Shown here in pieces: positions 38,252 to 47,529 of a stretch of DNA of 64,000 nt. The notes beneath the pieces were generated by a model. The model saw only the letters and a list, made by a program, of their open reading frames with translations. It made no database searches and was not told where the DNA came from. This DNA comes from Ectobacillus funiculus (GTDB lineage: Bacteria; Bacillota; Bacilli; Bacillales; Bacillaceae_G), in contig NZ_SCFM01000027.1 of assembly GCF_004138295.1 (NCBI RefSeq), positions 18,928 to 82,927 on the forward strand. Reading direction: 5' to 3'. Made by a program: the position numbers and the translations under genes. Numbering within the stretch: the stretch's first letter is position 1; each line of letters starts with the position of its first letter.

Positions 38252-38382
38252 ATGGTTCCTCCTTTGCAAGAAGTGAGAAAGAAAGATAGATGACGACTGC
38301 ACGTATCTTATAAGCAAAACAAGCGATCTTTTTTGTTCAGCATAAGGATACTCATATTGATCGACATCTTCCATCCACTCTC

Positions 38383-39453
38383 TCATTCTATCGTTGGCTT
38401 TTGTTTCAGAAACCCAATTATGATAGCGGTTACAAAAGAACCTGCCAGAATGGCTGTGAGATATAAAAATGGATTTCCTATTACAAGGGGGACAACGAAT
38501 ATACCGCCGTGAGGAGCTGACAAGCCAATATGAAAAAACATTGCTAGCAAGCCTGCGATTGCTGAGCCAATGATGCATGCTGGGACAATACAAATTGGAT
38601 TCTTTACGGCAAATGGAATAGCACCTTCTGTAATAAATGACGCTCCCATGACATAACACATTCTCCCTGCCCTTCGCTCTTGCTCGGTAAACTTCGCAGA
38701 AAAGAATGTTGTTGCAAGAGCAAGACCTAGCGGAGGCACCATGCCGCCTGCCATAACGGCTGCCTGCGGGGCATAGTTACCGCTATAAAGCATGGTAATA
38801 CCAAAGGTAAAGGCTATTTTGTTAAAGGGTCCCCCCAGATCGATTGCCATCATCCCGCCTAGAAGCAATCCCAGCAGCAGGATATGCTCTGTTCCTAAGT
38901 TCTCAAGCCAGCCTATAAGGGCATTATTAATTCCCTGTATAGGACCACGCGTGATATATATCATGATAAGACATGTAAAGATTATCCCAAATAAGGGATA
39001 CAGCAGCACAGGATGTAAGGTCGTTACAATTTGCGGAAGCTTGCTGCTTAGCTGCCTCAGTCCTGTAATCGTGTATCCTGCAAGAAAACCGGCAAGTACG
39101 CTTCCTATAAAGCCTTGATTGCTTATTAGTGCGATGAAGCCGCCAACCAAGCCTACAATTAAACCTGATCGACCTGCGATACTCATCGCAATAAAGCCTG
39201 ATAACACCGGAATGATAAACTGCATTGCTTGATTCCCATTCTCTGTAATGGAAATGAGTTGTTCGGTAAATCCGGCAGGTGGTACATGAGCATAGTTCGC
39301 TATCAGCAAATGAACTATATAAGAAAAAACAAGTAAAACACCAGTACATACGACAAACGGAAAGGTACGGGATACACCGTTCATAACATGCTGGTAGATA
39401 CTGAGATGTATACTCTCTTTCGAATTCCCTTCGAATAAGCCGCTTCGTTTCAT
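38383..39453 (-). CDS. PTS fructose-type transporter, IIC domain only
   Basis: 356 residues, ten or so membrane helices, behind AGGGGG. The sequence HVMNGVSRTFPFVVCTGVLLVFSY, then IALISNQGFIGSVLAGFLAGY, GGMMAIDLGGPFNKIAFTFG and GASFITEGAIPFAVKNP, is typical of the fructose/mannose (Fru) family EIIC, with the substrate-binding GPFNK and ITEGAIPF loops. EIIA and EIIB domains, usually fused, are missing here and no separate genes are adjacent. It may use partners encoded elsewhere or be a non-PTS permease. Confidence 0.85.
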   Translation of the reverse strand: MKRSGLFEGNSKESIHLSIYQHVMNGVSRTFPFVVCTGVLLVFSYIVHLLIANYAHVPPAGFTEQLISITENGNQAMQFIIPVLSGFIAMSIAGRSGLIVGLVGGFIALISNQGFIGSVLAGFLAGYTITGLRQLSSKLPQIVTTLHPVLLYPLFGIIFTCLIMIYITRGPIQGINNALIGWLENLGTEHILLLGLLLGGMMAIDLGGPFNKIAFTFGITMLYSGNYAPQAAVMAGGMVPPLGLALATTFFSAKFTEQERRAGRMCYVMGASFITEGAIPFAVKNPICIVPACIIGSAIAGLLAMFFHIGLSAPHGGIFVVPLVIGNPFLYLTAILAGSFVTAIIIGFLKQKPTIE

Positions 39454-39673
39454 ACAATCCCCCTCTAAGCTGGTTGATGTGCAGATACACTGTATAAAAG
39501 ATCTCCTGCGCCGATTTCGTTTATAATTCCATCACACTTGCAAAAGAGACCTTTTTACATAGTATTGTTTACGTATGCAGAGGTTCTTTTTCGAGCTAGA
39601 AAAAGTGTGTTTTCTTTTGTAAGCGCACAGCTTTGTTTTAATGATGATGTGATTCCTCGTACACGGGATAATA

Positions 39674-39702
39674 TTGACAAAACCCGTATTCTATGATAAT
39701 AA
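39674..39702 (+). promoter_or_regulatory. Promoter of htpG
   Basis: TTGACA at 39674-39679 with GATAAT (39695-39700) or TAATAA (39697-39702) as the -10, giving spacers of 15 or 17. CIRCE follows about 10 bases downstream. Confidence 0.6.
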
Positions 39703-39711
39703 AAATATTAA

Positions 39712-39738
39712 TTAGCACTCACATCACCGAAGTGCTAA
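39712..39738 (+). promoter_or_regulatory. CIRCE element (HrcA operator)
   Basis: TTAGCACTC - nine bases - AAGTGCTAA matches the CIRCE consensus TTAGCACTC-N9-GAGTGCTAA with one mismatch. It lies just downstream of a promoter and 60 bases upstream of htpG, in the 5' leader, the usual place for HrcA repression. Confidence 0.88.
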
Positions 39739-39797
39739 CCAGTAAATATCTAGCTTGGCAATATGGATACATTTGTAAATGGAAGGGAGAGCTTTTA

Positions 39798-41678
39798 ATG
39801 GAAAAAAAGCAGTTTCAAGCAGAATCTAAAAGATTGTTAGACATGATGATTCACTCCATTTATTCTCAAAAGGAGATTTTTTTACGAGAATTAATTTCGA
39901 ATGCCAGTGATGCGATCGATAAAATTTATTACAAAGCACTTACTGATGAGAGCTTACAGTTTGACAAAGACAGTTACTACATAAAAGTAGTTGCGGATAA
40001 AGACAACCGAACATTGAAAATCTCTGATACTGGTATCGGAATGACAAAGGAAGATCTTGAGCATAATCTTGGAACGATTGCCAAGAGCGGCTCTTTGGCA
40101 TTTAAAAATGAAAATGAGCTGAAGGATGGCTATGATATCATCGGTCAATTTGGGGTAGGATTTTATTCCGCTTTTATGGTAGCTGACGTTGTAACTGTTA
40201 TCAGCAAGGCTTTAGGCAGCGACGAAGCATATAAATGGGAATCTACAGGTGCGGATGGATACACAATTGAATCATATGAAAAAGATTCCGTCGGCACAGA
40301 GATTATTCTAAAACTGAAAGAAAATACAGAAGATGACAACTATGATGAGTATGTAGACGAGTATCGACTAAAGTCGATTATCAAAAAATACTCTGACTTC
40401 ATTCGCTATCCAATTAAAATGGACGTAACTGGAAGAAGACTTAAAGAAAGCAGCGACAATGAATTTGAAGAGTATCGCGAGGAACAAACAATCAATAGTA
40501 TGGTTCCGATTTGGAGAAAAAATAAAAAGGAGCTTACTTCTGAGGATTACGAGAAATTCTATGCGGAAAAGCATTACGGTTTTGACAAACCAAGCAAACA
40601 TATCCATATCAGTGTTGATGGCGCTGTAAGATATAATGCCATTTTATTTATCCCGGAGAAAATCCCATTTGACTATTATACAAAGGAATATGAAAAGGGA
40701 TTAGAGCTATATTCCAATGGCGTACTGATTATGAACAAAAGTGCGGACCTCCTTCCTGACTATTTTAGCTTTGTGAAAGGAATGGTTGACTCAGAGGATT
40801 TATCTCTGAACATTTCAAGGGAGATGCTGCAGCATGACCGACAATTAAAGCTGATTGCCAAAAATATTAAAAGTAAAATCAAAAATCAGCTGCAAAGCTT
40901 ACTGAAAGAGGAACGCGAGAAGTATGAAGAGTTTTATAACGCCTTTGGCCGCCAATTAAAATTTGGCGTGTATAGCGATTTTGGCAGCAACAAGGACGTA
41001 TTGCAGGATCTATTGATGTTCTACTCCTCCAAGGAGAAAAAGCTGGTAACCTTAGATGAGTATGTATCAAGAATGCCTGAGGATCAAAAGTACATCTACT
41101 ATGCTTCCGGAGAATCCTACGAACGAATTGAAAAGCTGCCGCAAACTGAGCTGGTGCTTGAGAAAGGCTATGAAATTTTATATTTCACCGACGATATCGA
41201 TGAATTCGCCATCAAGATGCTCATGGCCTATAAAGAAAAAGAATTCAGATCTGTATCCAGTGGTGATTTAGGAATTGAAGCGGATGAAACTGAGCAGAAC
41301 ACAGATGCACAGCAGGACGAATATAAAGATCTCTTTGCTTATATGAAAGATATGTTAGCAGATAAGGTAAAGGATGTACGCATATCCAAGCGCTTGAAAA
41401 CACACCCTGTATGCCTATCTGCCGAGGGCGAAGTGACCATCGAAATGGAAAAAATACTAAAATCCATGCCGAACAACCAAAATGTCCAAGCAGATAAGGT
41501 ATTAGAAATCAATCCAAACCATGAGGTCTTCCAATCGTTAAAGGATGCGTTTGCGAATGATAAAGAGAAGCTGGCTTTATACACAAGCCTATTATATAAC
41601 CAAGCGCTTCTTATTGAAGGATTGCCAATCCAAGATCCAGTGGAATTCACAAACGATATTTGCAAAATCATGGTGTAA
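39798..41678 (+). CDS. htpG: Molecular chaperone HtpG (Hsp90)
   Basis: 626 residues from the ATG at 39798 behind GGAAGGGAGAG; the open frame begins earlier but within the CIRCE leader. The N-terminal ATPase domain has [38 protein letters not shown] and [15 protein letters not shown]. The middle domain has [38 protein letters not shown], and a C-terminal dimer domain follows. It refolds or stabilises clients in the cytoplasm under heat or oxidative stress. Control by HrcA is indicated by CIRCE. A terminator follows. Confidence 0.97.
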   Translation: MEKKQFQAESKRLLDMMIHSIYSQKEIFLRELISNASDAIDKIYYKALTDESLQFDKDSYYIKVVADKDNRTLKISDTGIGMTKEDLEHNLGTIAKSGSLAFKNENELKDGYDIIGQFGVGFYSAFMVADVVTVISKALGSDEAYKWESTGADGYTIESYEKDSVGTEIILKLKENTEDDNYDEYVDEYRLKSIIKKYSDFIRYPIKMDVTGRRLKESSDNEFEEYREEQTINSMVPIWRKNKKELTSEDYEKFYAEKHYGFDKPSKHIHISVDGAVRYNAILFIPEKIPFDYYTKEYEKGLELYSNGVLIMNKSADLLPDYFSFVKGMVDSEDLSLNISREMLQHDRQLKLIAKNIKSKIKNQLQSLLKEEREKYEEFYNAFGRQLKFGVYSDFGSNKDVLQDLLMFYSSKEKKLVTLDEYVSRMPEDQKYIYYASGESYERIEKLPQTELVLEKGYEILYFTDDIDEFAIKMLMAYKEKEFRSVSSGDLGIEADETEQNTDAQQDEYKDLFAYMKDMLADKVKDVRISKRLKTHPVCLSAEGEVTIEMEKILKSMPNNQNVQADKVLEINPNHEVFQSLKDAFANDKEKLALYTSLLYNQALLIEGLPIQDPVEFTNDICKIMV

Positions 41679-41695
41679 TATTGAGCTGATACAAC

Positions 41696-41721
41696 AAAAG
41701 GAACCGAATGACGGTTCCTTT
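41696..41721 (+). terminator. Terminator of htpG
   Basis: AAAGGAACC - GAATGAC - GGTTCCTTTT. Confidence 0.88.
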
Positions 41722-41755
41722 TGCTATGTATGTTCTCTCATGGAAGTATCTGTTA

Positions 41756-42154
41756 CTATCTACCCGCAACATTAAGCTGCCAGGAAACACCGTATGGATC
41801 GGTTAACCAGCCAAACTTTTTACTAAACGGATAAGCTGCCAATGGCATCAAGACCGCTCCACCTTGAGATAACCTCTCAAAAACATGATCAACTTCCTCT
41901 TCCCTTTCAAGCGTAACATACAATGACATGGAAGGAGTAAAGGTAAAATCATGCTTTATGCTGCTATCCATGCACATAAACTCCTGTCCATTGATTGAGA
42001 ATACGGCTTGCAGCACAGTTCCTTCAGCACCAGCCTCATTTGCTCCATAGCGAACAATCCTAATAATCTCTGAATTATCAAATACAGAGGTATACAAATT
42101 CATCGCTTCTTCGGCTTTACCGTCAAACATAAGAAAAGTTTTGATGTCAGGCAT
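41756..42154 (-). CDS. VOC superfamily protein, PhnB-like
   Basis: 132 residues from the ATG at 42154 with AGGGGGA upstream. It starts MPDIKTFLMFDGKAEEAMNLYTSVFDNSEI, the usual PhnB/DUF3845-like beginning, and has GWLTDPYGVSWQLN at the end, the glyoxalase fold motif. The role is unknown; members are often annotated as 3-demethylubiquinone methyltransferase-like, which is misleading. It pairs with the related gene upstream. Confidence 0.85.
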   Translation of the reverse strand: MPDIKTFLMFDGKAEEAMNLYTSVFDNSEIIRIVRYGANEAGAEGTVLQAVFSINGQEFMCMDSSIKHDFTFTPSMSLYVTLEREEEVDHVFERLSQGGAVLMPLAAYPFSKKFGWLTDPYGVSWQLNVAGR

Positions 42155-42201
42155 AGTTCCCCCTATGATTTGTAGAATTAGTGTTTCGACACACTTCACT
42201 A

Positions 42202-42630
42202 TTAGTTATTAGGAGCAGCTGTTGAGACTTGCCAGAACACACCAAACTTATCAACTACCTGTCCGTATAATGGACTCCAGAATGTTGGTTGCAGCGGTAA
42301 TTTGACTTGGCCGCCATCTTGCAATTTTTCAAATACTTCTTTTGTTTTTTCAATGTCATTCGGCATAAGCGCTATCGTTACATTCGTGCCAATGGAATGC
42401 TCTTGACCTGGGAATGTATCAGAAAGCATCAAATCAGTGTCCCCGACCTTCAAATGAGCATTTAAAACCAGTTCTTTTACAGCATCAGGAGTAGGTGCTT
42501 CTGGATTCTCCGGCATATCCCCAAACTTTTGTACATTAAGCACTTTGGCATCAAGCGCATTTTCATAAAATCTAATAGCTTCTTGTCCATTTCCATTGAG
42601 TACTAAGTACGGATGCATTCCTAAAATCAT
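42202..42630 (-). CDS. VOC superfamily protein, PhnB-like
   Basis: 142 residues from the ATG at 42630 (AGAGGTG upstream). HPYLVLNGNGQEAIRFYENALDAKVLNVQKFGDMPENPEAP and WSPLYGQVVDKFGVFWQVS mark the PhnB group. It lies about 47 bases before the other VOC gene with the same orientation; probably one operon from a duplication, though the two are quite different. Substrate unknown. Confidence 0.86.
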   Translation of the reverse strand: MILGMHPYLVLNGNGQEAIRFYENALDAKVLNVQKFGDMPENPEAPTPDAVKELVLNAHLKVGDTDLMLSDTFPGQEHSIGTNVTIALMPNDIEKTKEVFEKLQDGGQVKLPLQPTFWSPLYGQVVDKFGVFWQVSTAAPNN

Positions 42631-43323
42631 TGCAAACACCTCTTTAAAATTATTTTTTTTACTACTATTGCTTATTTTCATCTAGCTAAAAGCTTTCCAC
42701 CATTGTTTCAGATGCTCAGACTCAGTCTATACCTTAGCTACAAGCTTACTCTCATCTGCTTCTACCATGATGCTGTTTGTTTCATTGTTTTCTACCACGG
42801 CCTCTCCCCCTACTTTGCACATTTTCTGCTTACATCAGAATGCAATCCTAAAAGATTGGCAATACACAAGGGATTTTAGATAAGAGCTGCTGCTTGTAGC
42901 CTCTCACGAGAGACTCATTTTCTTGTTGAATTGACATATCTCATTATGTCCCTTTGATACAGAACATTTGTTCTATACCTATTATAAACATAAAGAAGTT
43001 ATATTTTCAATAGCTAAACAAAAATTTTTGAATTCAAGTTTTTAATTATGTACAATCCGTAATTTCCTAGAATCTCAGCGGTTCAAGAACATCCATAAAG
43101 AACACTCGCCGATTGGCAAGCCCCGCTCTTGAGCGAAGACAGAGGCGTAGTTGCACTTATACTTACTTTGTTCCCAAAATTTTTCACTACGTCGAATTGT
43201 CTTCCAGCTAGAAATTTATACTTTCTTAAAGTGTAAAATAATAGGGCTTCCTCAGTAAAATAATCCCTAGAAGAAGCCCCTTTTGATTCGGAACAGTATT
43301 TATTCTCGCTTCATATTATTTAT
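42631..43323. other. Gap of about 690 bp
   Basis: It contains one repeat copy (43096-43237). A minus-strand mini-ORF at 42727-42798 (23 codons, GTG start after GGGGGAGAGG) might be a peptide or a gene start left behind. The region 42800-43095 is AT-rich with nothing recognised. Confidence 0.45.
43096..43237 (+). repeat. 140-bp interspersed repeat, copy 7 (full)
   Basis: It starts TAAAGAACACTCGCC (one change) and ends CTTAAAGTGTAAA. The stem arms are ACTTTG and TAAAGT, both changed from the ACTGTA/TACAGT version elsewhere, so pairing is kept. A four-base insertion, TTAC, lies before ACTTTG. Confidence 0.93.
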
Positions 43324-44298
43324 CTATTCATTAATCGTAACAGGCTTTCCAGTTTGAGCTGACTGTAAAGCGGCAACCGTAACCTCCTGAGTACGGAATG
43401 CATCTCTGTAATCAGACAGAATCCGTGAAGCATCTCCCGTTTGTACTGCATGGATAAAGGCTTCATTTTCCTTCACATACGGATCAACCGTATCCGTCCA
43501 TATCGTTCTCACGCCTTCTGCACTTTTCTCTAGTCCATTACGGTCAATATGTAATATGCCTTTGTTATGATAAAAGTCTAAGCCTACTTTACAATCGCCA
43601 TTTGGAAGGACACATGTATTAGAGAGATTGGCTACTACACCATTTTTCATTTTAAGCGTCACTGTCCCCACATCAGGAACGGTTACATGGTCATACATCT
43701 GGCCGATTGAACGATTACCATACACTGCATACACTTCCTCTACTTCTCCCGCAGTATATCGCAGGAGATCGACCAAATGGGTTGTCTGTTCGATAAACTG
43801 TCCGCCTGACGTTGCTTGATTGCGCCACCAACCAACCGTTGGCATAGAGTCCATCCAGCTGCCTGTTACCATGCCGAGGGTGCTTTCCTGCAATTCCTGT
43901 TTTAACATTCTTACGGAATCACGATAGCGGAAGTGATAGCCGACAGATGTAATCACTGCTTGCTCTTGTATCCTAGACAATATGTATTGTGGCGTTTCTA
44001 GGTCTACGCTAAGAGGCTTTTCAACTAGAAACGGAATCCTTCTATCAATTAACTGTACTTCAATTTCTCCATGAGCGAATGGAGGCACACAAATATAAAC
44101 TGCATCCAGTTTTTCTCCATCCAGCATCTCAACAACATTCCCGTATCCTTTTGCATGATCAAATTGTGCGGCATACGCCTCGGCCTTCGCCTGATTTGTA
44201 CCACAAATCGCCTCAATACGTACTCCTTCCATCCTACATAGAATTTTCGCATGTACACCACTGAACCAACCTGTTCCCACTATTCCGATATTAAGCAT
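43324..44298 (-). CDS. Gfo/Idh/MocA family oxidoreductase
   Basis: 324 residues. Rossmann motif NIGIVGTGWFSGVHAKIL at the start; active-site loop LVEKPLSVDLETP with the EKP lysine; GQFIEQTTHLVDLLRYTAGEV in the second domain. It is an NAD(P)-dependent sugar or polyol dehydrogenase of unknown substrate and is not linked to other sugar genes. The sequence differs from the 27718 gene, so it is not a recent duplicate. Confidence 0.86.
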   Translation of the reverse strand: MLNIGIVGTGWFSGVHAKILCRMEGVRIEAICGTNQAKAEAYAAQFDHAKGYGNVVEMLDGEKLDAVYICVPPFAHGEIEVQLIDRRIPFLVEKPLSVDLETPQYILSRIQEQAVITSVGYHFRYRDSVRMLKQELQESTLGMVTGSWMDSMPTVGWWRNQATSGGQFIEQTTHLVDLLRYTAGEVEEVYAVYGNRSIGQMYDHVTVPDVGTVTLKMKNGVVANLSNTCVLPNGDCKVGLDFYHNKGILHIDRNGLEKSAEGVRTIWTDTVDPYVKENEAFIHAVQTGDASRILSDYRDAFRTQEVTVAALQSAQTGKPVTINE

Positions 44299-44635
44299 GA
44301 TTTACTTCCTCTCATTAGCAAACTATAAATGCATCTTTCTCCATACATAAGTTTCGCCTATCCTCCTATATATCCCTCTTTTTCAATCCATTTGCATTTG
44401 GTGGGGTAGAAAAACAATACTTTCCATGCGGTTTTATTACCTTCCATCTAAATGATTTAAAGACATTGAAGAGCTAGTGACCCTATTTATACCAGTTAAT
44501 AACTCTAATTATTCCCCTACCTTTTCCTCAAATAAATTCTCACTTTTACAGGTATGCTCTCAATTTACAAAACTGACATACTTGTAATACTAAGGACATA
44601 TAATTTATCAATCACCTAGGAAGGAGGAAAAACCC
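44299..44635. other. Gap of about 340 bp
   Basis: AT-rich, no gene or repeat. A TATAAT-like hexamer near 44598 may be the -10 of the small membrane protein that follows. Confidence 0.4.
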
Positions 44636-44821
44636 ATGGATAATCGGATTTTTTTATTCCTTGCTACGATTCTTTCTGGCTTTGCACTTATTAAAGTTCC
44701 TTTAGCTAACTCATTTCTTGAAAGCGTTTCAATTGTTACTGATACCCTTGGCATATTAACTGTTATAATCTTCTCACTTGTTTTAATTTACAAAGGGGTA
44801 AGAAGTTTGTTTAATAAATAG
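44636..44821 (+). CDS. Small membrane protein
   Basis: 61 residues behind a perfect AGGAAGGAGG. It has two hydrophobic helices (about 4-20 and 33-53) and a basic end (YKGVRSLFNK). The family is not recognised. A terminator follows at once, so it is a single-gene unit. Confidence 0.75.
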   Translation: MDNRIFLFLATILSGFALIKVPLANSFLESVSIVTDTLGILTVIIFSLVLIYKGVRSLFNK

Positions 44822-44831
44822 AATTAATAAG

Positions 44832-44864
44832 GAAAGCACTCGGATGGGTGCTTTTCTCTTTTTA
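44832..44864 (+). terminator. Terminator
   Basis: GAAAGCAC - TCGGATGG - GTGCTTTTC then TCTTTTT, after the small membrane protein. Confidence 0.75.
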
Positions 44865-44998
44865 ATCTTCAAAGCATTAATCTTCAAAGCAAATTCCCCC
44901 TAAAAATTATCAATACTCTATTGTTAATTAAATAATATTTCCTTGTTAGCCTTTGTATCCCCTTCCTCTTTTGCCATTCGCAATTGTAACTTTTCAAG

Positions 44999-45307
44999 CT
45001 AAGAGCGTAAGAACTCCATCCCTTCTTGTTGCTTAGCTGTTCTATGGATGGATAGTATATCTTCTTCCACCTCACGAATACGTTCCTCAATGTACTTTTT
45101 TAAAGTAGCTGCATTGTTGTATACTGTACTTCGCTGTAATCTCGCTTCAAAATTCATTTTCTTATAGAACATCTTCCCATTTTGTATTAAAATTAAGAAA
45201 CATAAGTCGTAATTTGTCGAATTTAAAAACAAACTGTCTAAAATACTTTTTTTCAAGCTTTCGATTGATTCTAACTGTCTGATACGTTTGCAGACAAGTT
45301 GCAGCAT
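44999..45307 (-). CDS. Hypothetical protein, doubtful start
   Basis: The last 52 codons (from MNFEARLQRSTVYNN) look coding: a helical, highly charged segment TLKKYIEERIREVEEDILSIHRTAKQQ. The upstream half is AT-rich with no ribosome binding site, and an overlapping frame (45162-45383) is also open, so a frameshifted or shortened gene is possible. No family is recognised. Confidence 0.35.
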   Translation of the reverse strand: MLQLVCKRIRQLESIESLKKSILDSLFLNSTNYDLCFLILIQNGKMFYKKMNFEARLQRSTVYNNAATLKKYIEERIREVEEDILSIHRTAKQQEGMEFLRS

Positions 45308-45309
45308 TC

Positions 45310-45790
45310 AGATATACGCATAACGCGTATTTATTTAATCGTTTACATAAGCAATCATTGTAAGAACTTGTTTTTGTATTCAATTCGCGAACTTTTTTTC
45401 TTTTTTAATCAATTCACCCGTGCTATAATAAGTGCGGCATACAATTAACTTAAAAAAAGTCAGAAGATTTCTTCATATAAGTTAATTTTGATTTTTATAT
45501 ACTATTCTGTACCTCGATCTGAACCTGCACTTAGAAAAGCCCATGGTTTATACGAAGAGATAAGGTATATACTTTAATTAAACTTATATCAGTCAATTTC
45601 ATAAATGGTCTGCTAAGAAATAAAAGTGAATGGAGTTAAAAAGCCTGCTCAATACCGATGAGAGTCATCTTATAATAGACTGTACCAATTTAGAGTCATT
45701 TAACATTTTTATGGCTATGCTTATTTATTGTGAAATTGATTTATATAGATATTTTTGGAAATTTATTTTTTGAAATAGGAGGACAACTAA
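45310..45790. other. Leader region of the amino acid permease gene
   Basis: 480 bp, AT-rich. GCTATAATAAG near 45422 is a good -10. The leader from there to the ATG is about 360 bases, long enough for a regulatory RNA, but I do not recognise a riboswitch or T-box in it. Confidence 0.4.
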
Positions 45791-47209
45791 ATGGACAAAA
45801 TCTTTAGAAAGAAGTCTATTGCCGATTTAATAGCTCAAAGCCACAACAAAGAGCTAAAACGTGCGCTTAGCCTGCTCGATTTAATACTTCTTGGAGTCGG
45901 CTGTATCGTTGGAACTGGTATTTTCGTTATCACCGGTGTAATTGCTGCCAAAAGTGCAGGTCCAGCTATTATTCTTTCGTTTATTCTCGCAGGTATCGCC
46001 TGCGCGCTTGCTGCATTTTGTTATGCTGAATTCTCATCTTCTATACCAGTATCTGGGAGTGTATACACGTATACGTATGCTACAATGGGAGAACTTATCG
46101 CCTTTTTAATTGGTTGGGATTTAATGCTCGAATATATTATTGCGCTTGCTGCTGTTGCAACAGGCTGGTCCGCTTATTTTCAATCGTTGATTGCCGGATT
46201 TAATCTTCATGTTCCTACTATCCTTGCCTCTGCACCAGGGAGCGATCAAGGCGGAGTGGTCAACCTGCCTGCTATGATTATTATTTTATTAATCACAGCT
46301 CTTGTAAGTAAAGGCGTAAAAGAAAGCACACGCTTTAATAACGTGATTGTTCTCCTTAAAATCGGCATCGTTTTATTATTTATTTTTACAGGGATTAAAT
46401 ATGTAAAGCCGGAAAACTGGACACCATTTATGCCATTTGGTTTAGAGGGAGTCGTTACAAGTGCGGCCACTGTTTTCTTTGCTTACATCGGCTTTGATGT
46501 AATTGCTAATGCATCAGAAGAAGTGAAACGCCCGCAACGGAATATGCCAATCGGAATTGTAGCTTCTTTAGCTATTTGTACATTCTTGTATGTTGTAGTT
46601 TCACTTGTGCTCACAGGTATGGTTCCATATACAAAGCTGAATGTCGGAGACCCTGTTTCGTTTGCTCTTAACTTTGTCGGCCAAAATAGCATAGCTGGTA
46701 TTATTTCAGTTGGTGCTATTATAGGGATCACGACTGTCTTGCTAGCGCTATTGTATTCTCAAATCCGTTTAACCTACGCAATGAGCCGAGACGGTTTATT
46801 ACCAAAGGTATTTGCGAAGGTACACCCAAAATTCCAAACGCCTTTTAAAAATACATGGCTTACAGGATTTATTGCGGCAGGAATTGCTGGATTTGTTGAC
46901 TTAACAACTCTTGCCCATCTTGTAAACATGGGAACATTGGCTGCTTTCACCCTCATTTCTATCGCTGTTATTGTCTTGCGAAAGAAACAGCCAGAGTTAA
47001 AAGCAGCATTCAGAGTGCCTTTTGTTCCTGTCCTGCCAGTTGTTAGCGCACTTTTATGTATCTATTTATCACTGAGCTTGCCTGCTATCACATGGATTTG
47101 CTTTGTAATTTGGATTGCGGCAGGAACTATCTTGTATGTATCATATTCAAGAAAGCATAGCAATCTAAATCAGGAATTTGCTGGGTCCCAAGGCGAAAAA
47201 ACAAGTTGA
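45791..47209 (+). CDS. APC family amino acid permease (YfnA-like)
   Basis: 472 residues, twelve predicted helices, AGGAGG upstream. LDLILLGVGCIVGTGIFVITGVIAAKSAGPAIILSF is the cationic amino acid transporter (CAT) beginning with the G-x-G-I-F substrate loop. FFAYIGFDVIANASEEVKRPQRNMPIGI is the consensus amphipathic region, and LLYSQIRLTYAMSRDGLLP follows. The family exchanges or takes up amino acids with protons; the closest known type is B. subtilis YfnA. A repeat copy follows the stop by 13 bases. Confidence 0.9.
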   Translation: MDKIFRKKSIADLIAQSHNKELKRALSLLDLILLGVGCIVGTGIFVITGVIAAKSAGPAIILSFILAGIACALAAFCYAEFSSSIPVSGSVYTYTYATMGELIAFLIGWDLMLEYIIALAAVATGWSAYFQSLIAGFNLHVPTILASAPGSDQGGVVNLPAMIIILLITALVSKGVKESTRFNNVIVLLKIGIVLLFIFTGIKYVKPENWTPFMPFGLEGVVTSAATVFFAYIGFDVIANASEEVKRPQRNMPIGIVASLAICTFLYVVVSLVLTGMVPYTKLNVGDPVSFALNFVGQNSIAGIISVGAIIGITTVLLALLYSQIRLTYAMSRDGLLPKVFAKVHPKFQTPFKNTWLTGFIAAGIAGFVDLTTLAHLVNMGTLAAFTLISIAVIVLRKKQPELKAAFRVPFVPVLPVVSALLCIYLSLSLPAITWICFVIWIAAGTILYVSYSRKHSNLNQEFAGSQGEKTS

Positions 47210-47221
47210 TTTCTTATAAAA

Positions 47222-47359
47222 TAAAGAAAACTCGCCGATTGGTGAGCCTTGACCTTGGGCGAAGACAGAGGCGTAGCCCTACTTATACTGTATTCCTAAC
47301 ATTTCCGACTACGTCGAATTGACTTCCAGCTGGAAATTTATATTTTCTTACAGTGTAAA
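47222..47359 (+). repeat. 140-bp interspersed repeat, copy 8 (full)
   Basis: It starts TAAAGAAAACTCGCC. The first hairpin is CTCGCC-GATT-GGTGAG with a G-T wobble. The pseudoknot pair is GGCGTAG/CTACGTC, and the arms are ATACTGTA/TACAGTGT. It lies directly after the permease gene. Confidence 0.94.
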
Positions 47360-47419
47360 AATAGAGGCATTCTCCTCCCTATCACCCAGCACCCGAGGAA
47401 ACATCATATTCCTCAAACG

Positions 47420-47474
47420 ACAAAAACACCATCCTTTTCGCAGAATTATTGAAAAGGATGGTGTTTTTTGTAGA
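47420..47474. terminator. Strong bidirectional terminator
   Basis: AAAACACCATCCTTTTC - loop - GAAAAGGATGGTGTTTTTTG, a 17-bp stem between the permease and the methyltransferase genes. Confidence 0.93.
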
Positions 47475-47529
47475 TATTTCATTGTAATCCCATTGTTGTC
47501 TGGTTAGTCTCAATAAGAATGAACCCCGT

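Larger units (their letters stand above)
39454..39797. other. Control region between the PTS IIC gene and htpG
   Basis: It holds the htpG promoter and CIRCE element. On the minus strand a short frame ending at ~39477 reads DGIINEIGAGDLLYSVSAHQ, which looks like the last ~25 codons of a lost gene upstream of the PTS gene, but I cannot assign it. Confidence 0.4.

Noticed and set aside
37778..38659. 293-codon frame on the minus strand
   Set aside because: Only the last 157 codons are the holin; the upstream part is the shadow of the PTS IIC gene in another frame, and the GTG at 38251 has the real ribosome binding site.
38927..39490. 187-codon minus-strand ORF overlapping the PTS IIC gene
   Set aside because: Shadow frame with Ser/Tyr/Cys-rich improbable composition inside a clearly coding gene.
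39617..39631. cre-like TTGTAAGCGCACAGC upstream of the PTS IIC gene
   Set aside because: Several mismatches in the second half; too weak to call.
45430..45790. T-box or other leader upstream of the amino acid permease
   Set aside because: No GGTGGTACC-type T-box core and no recognisable aptamer, despite the long leader.
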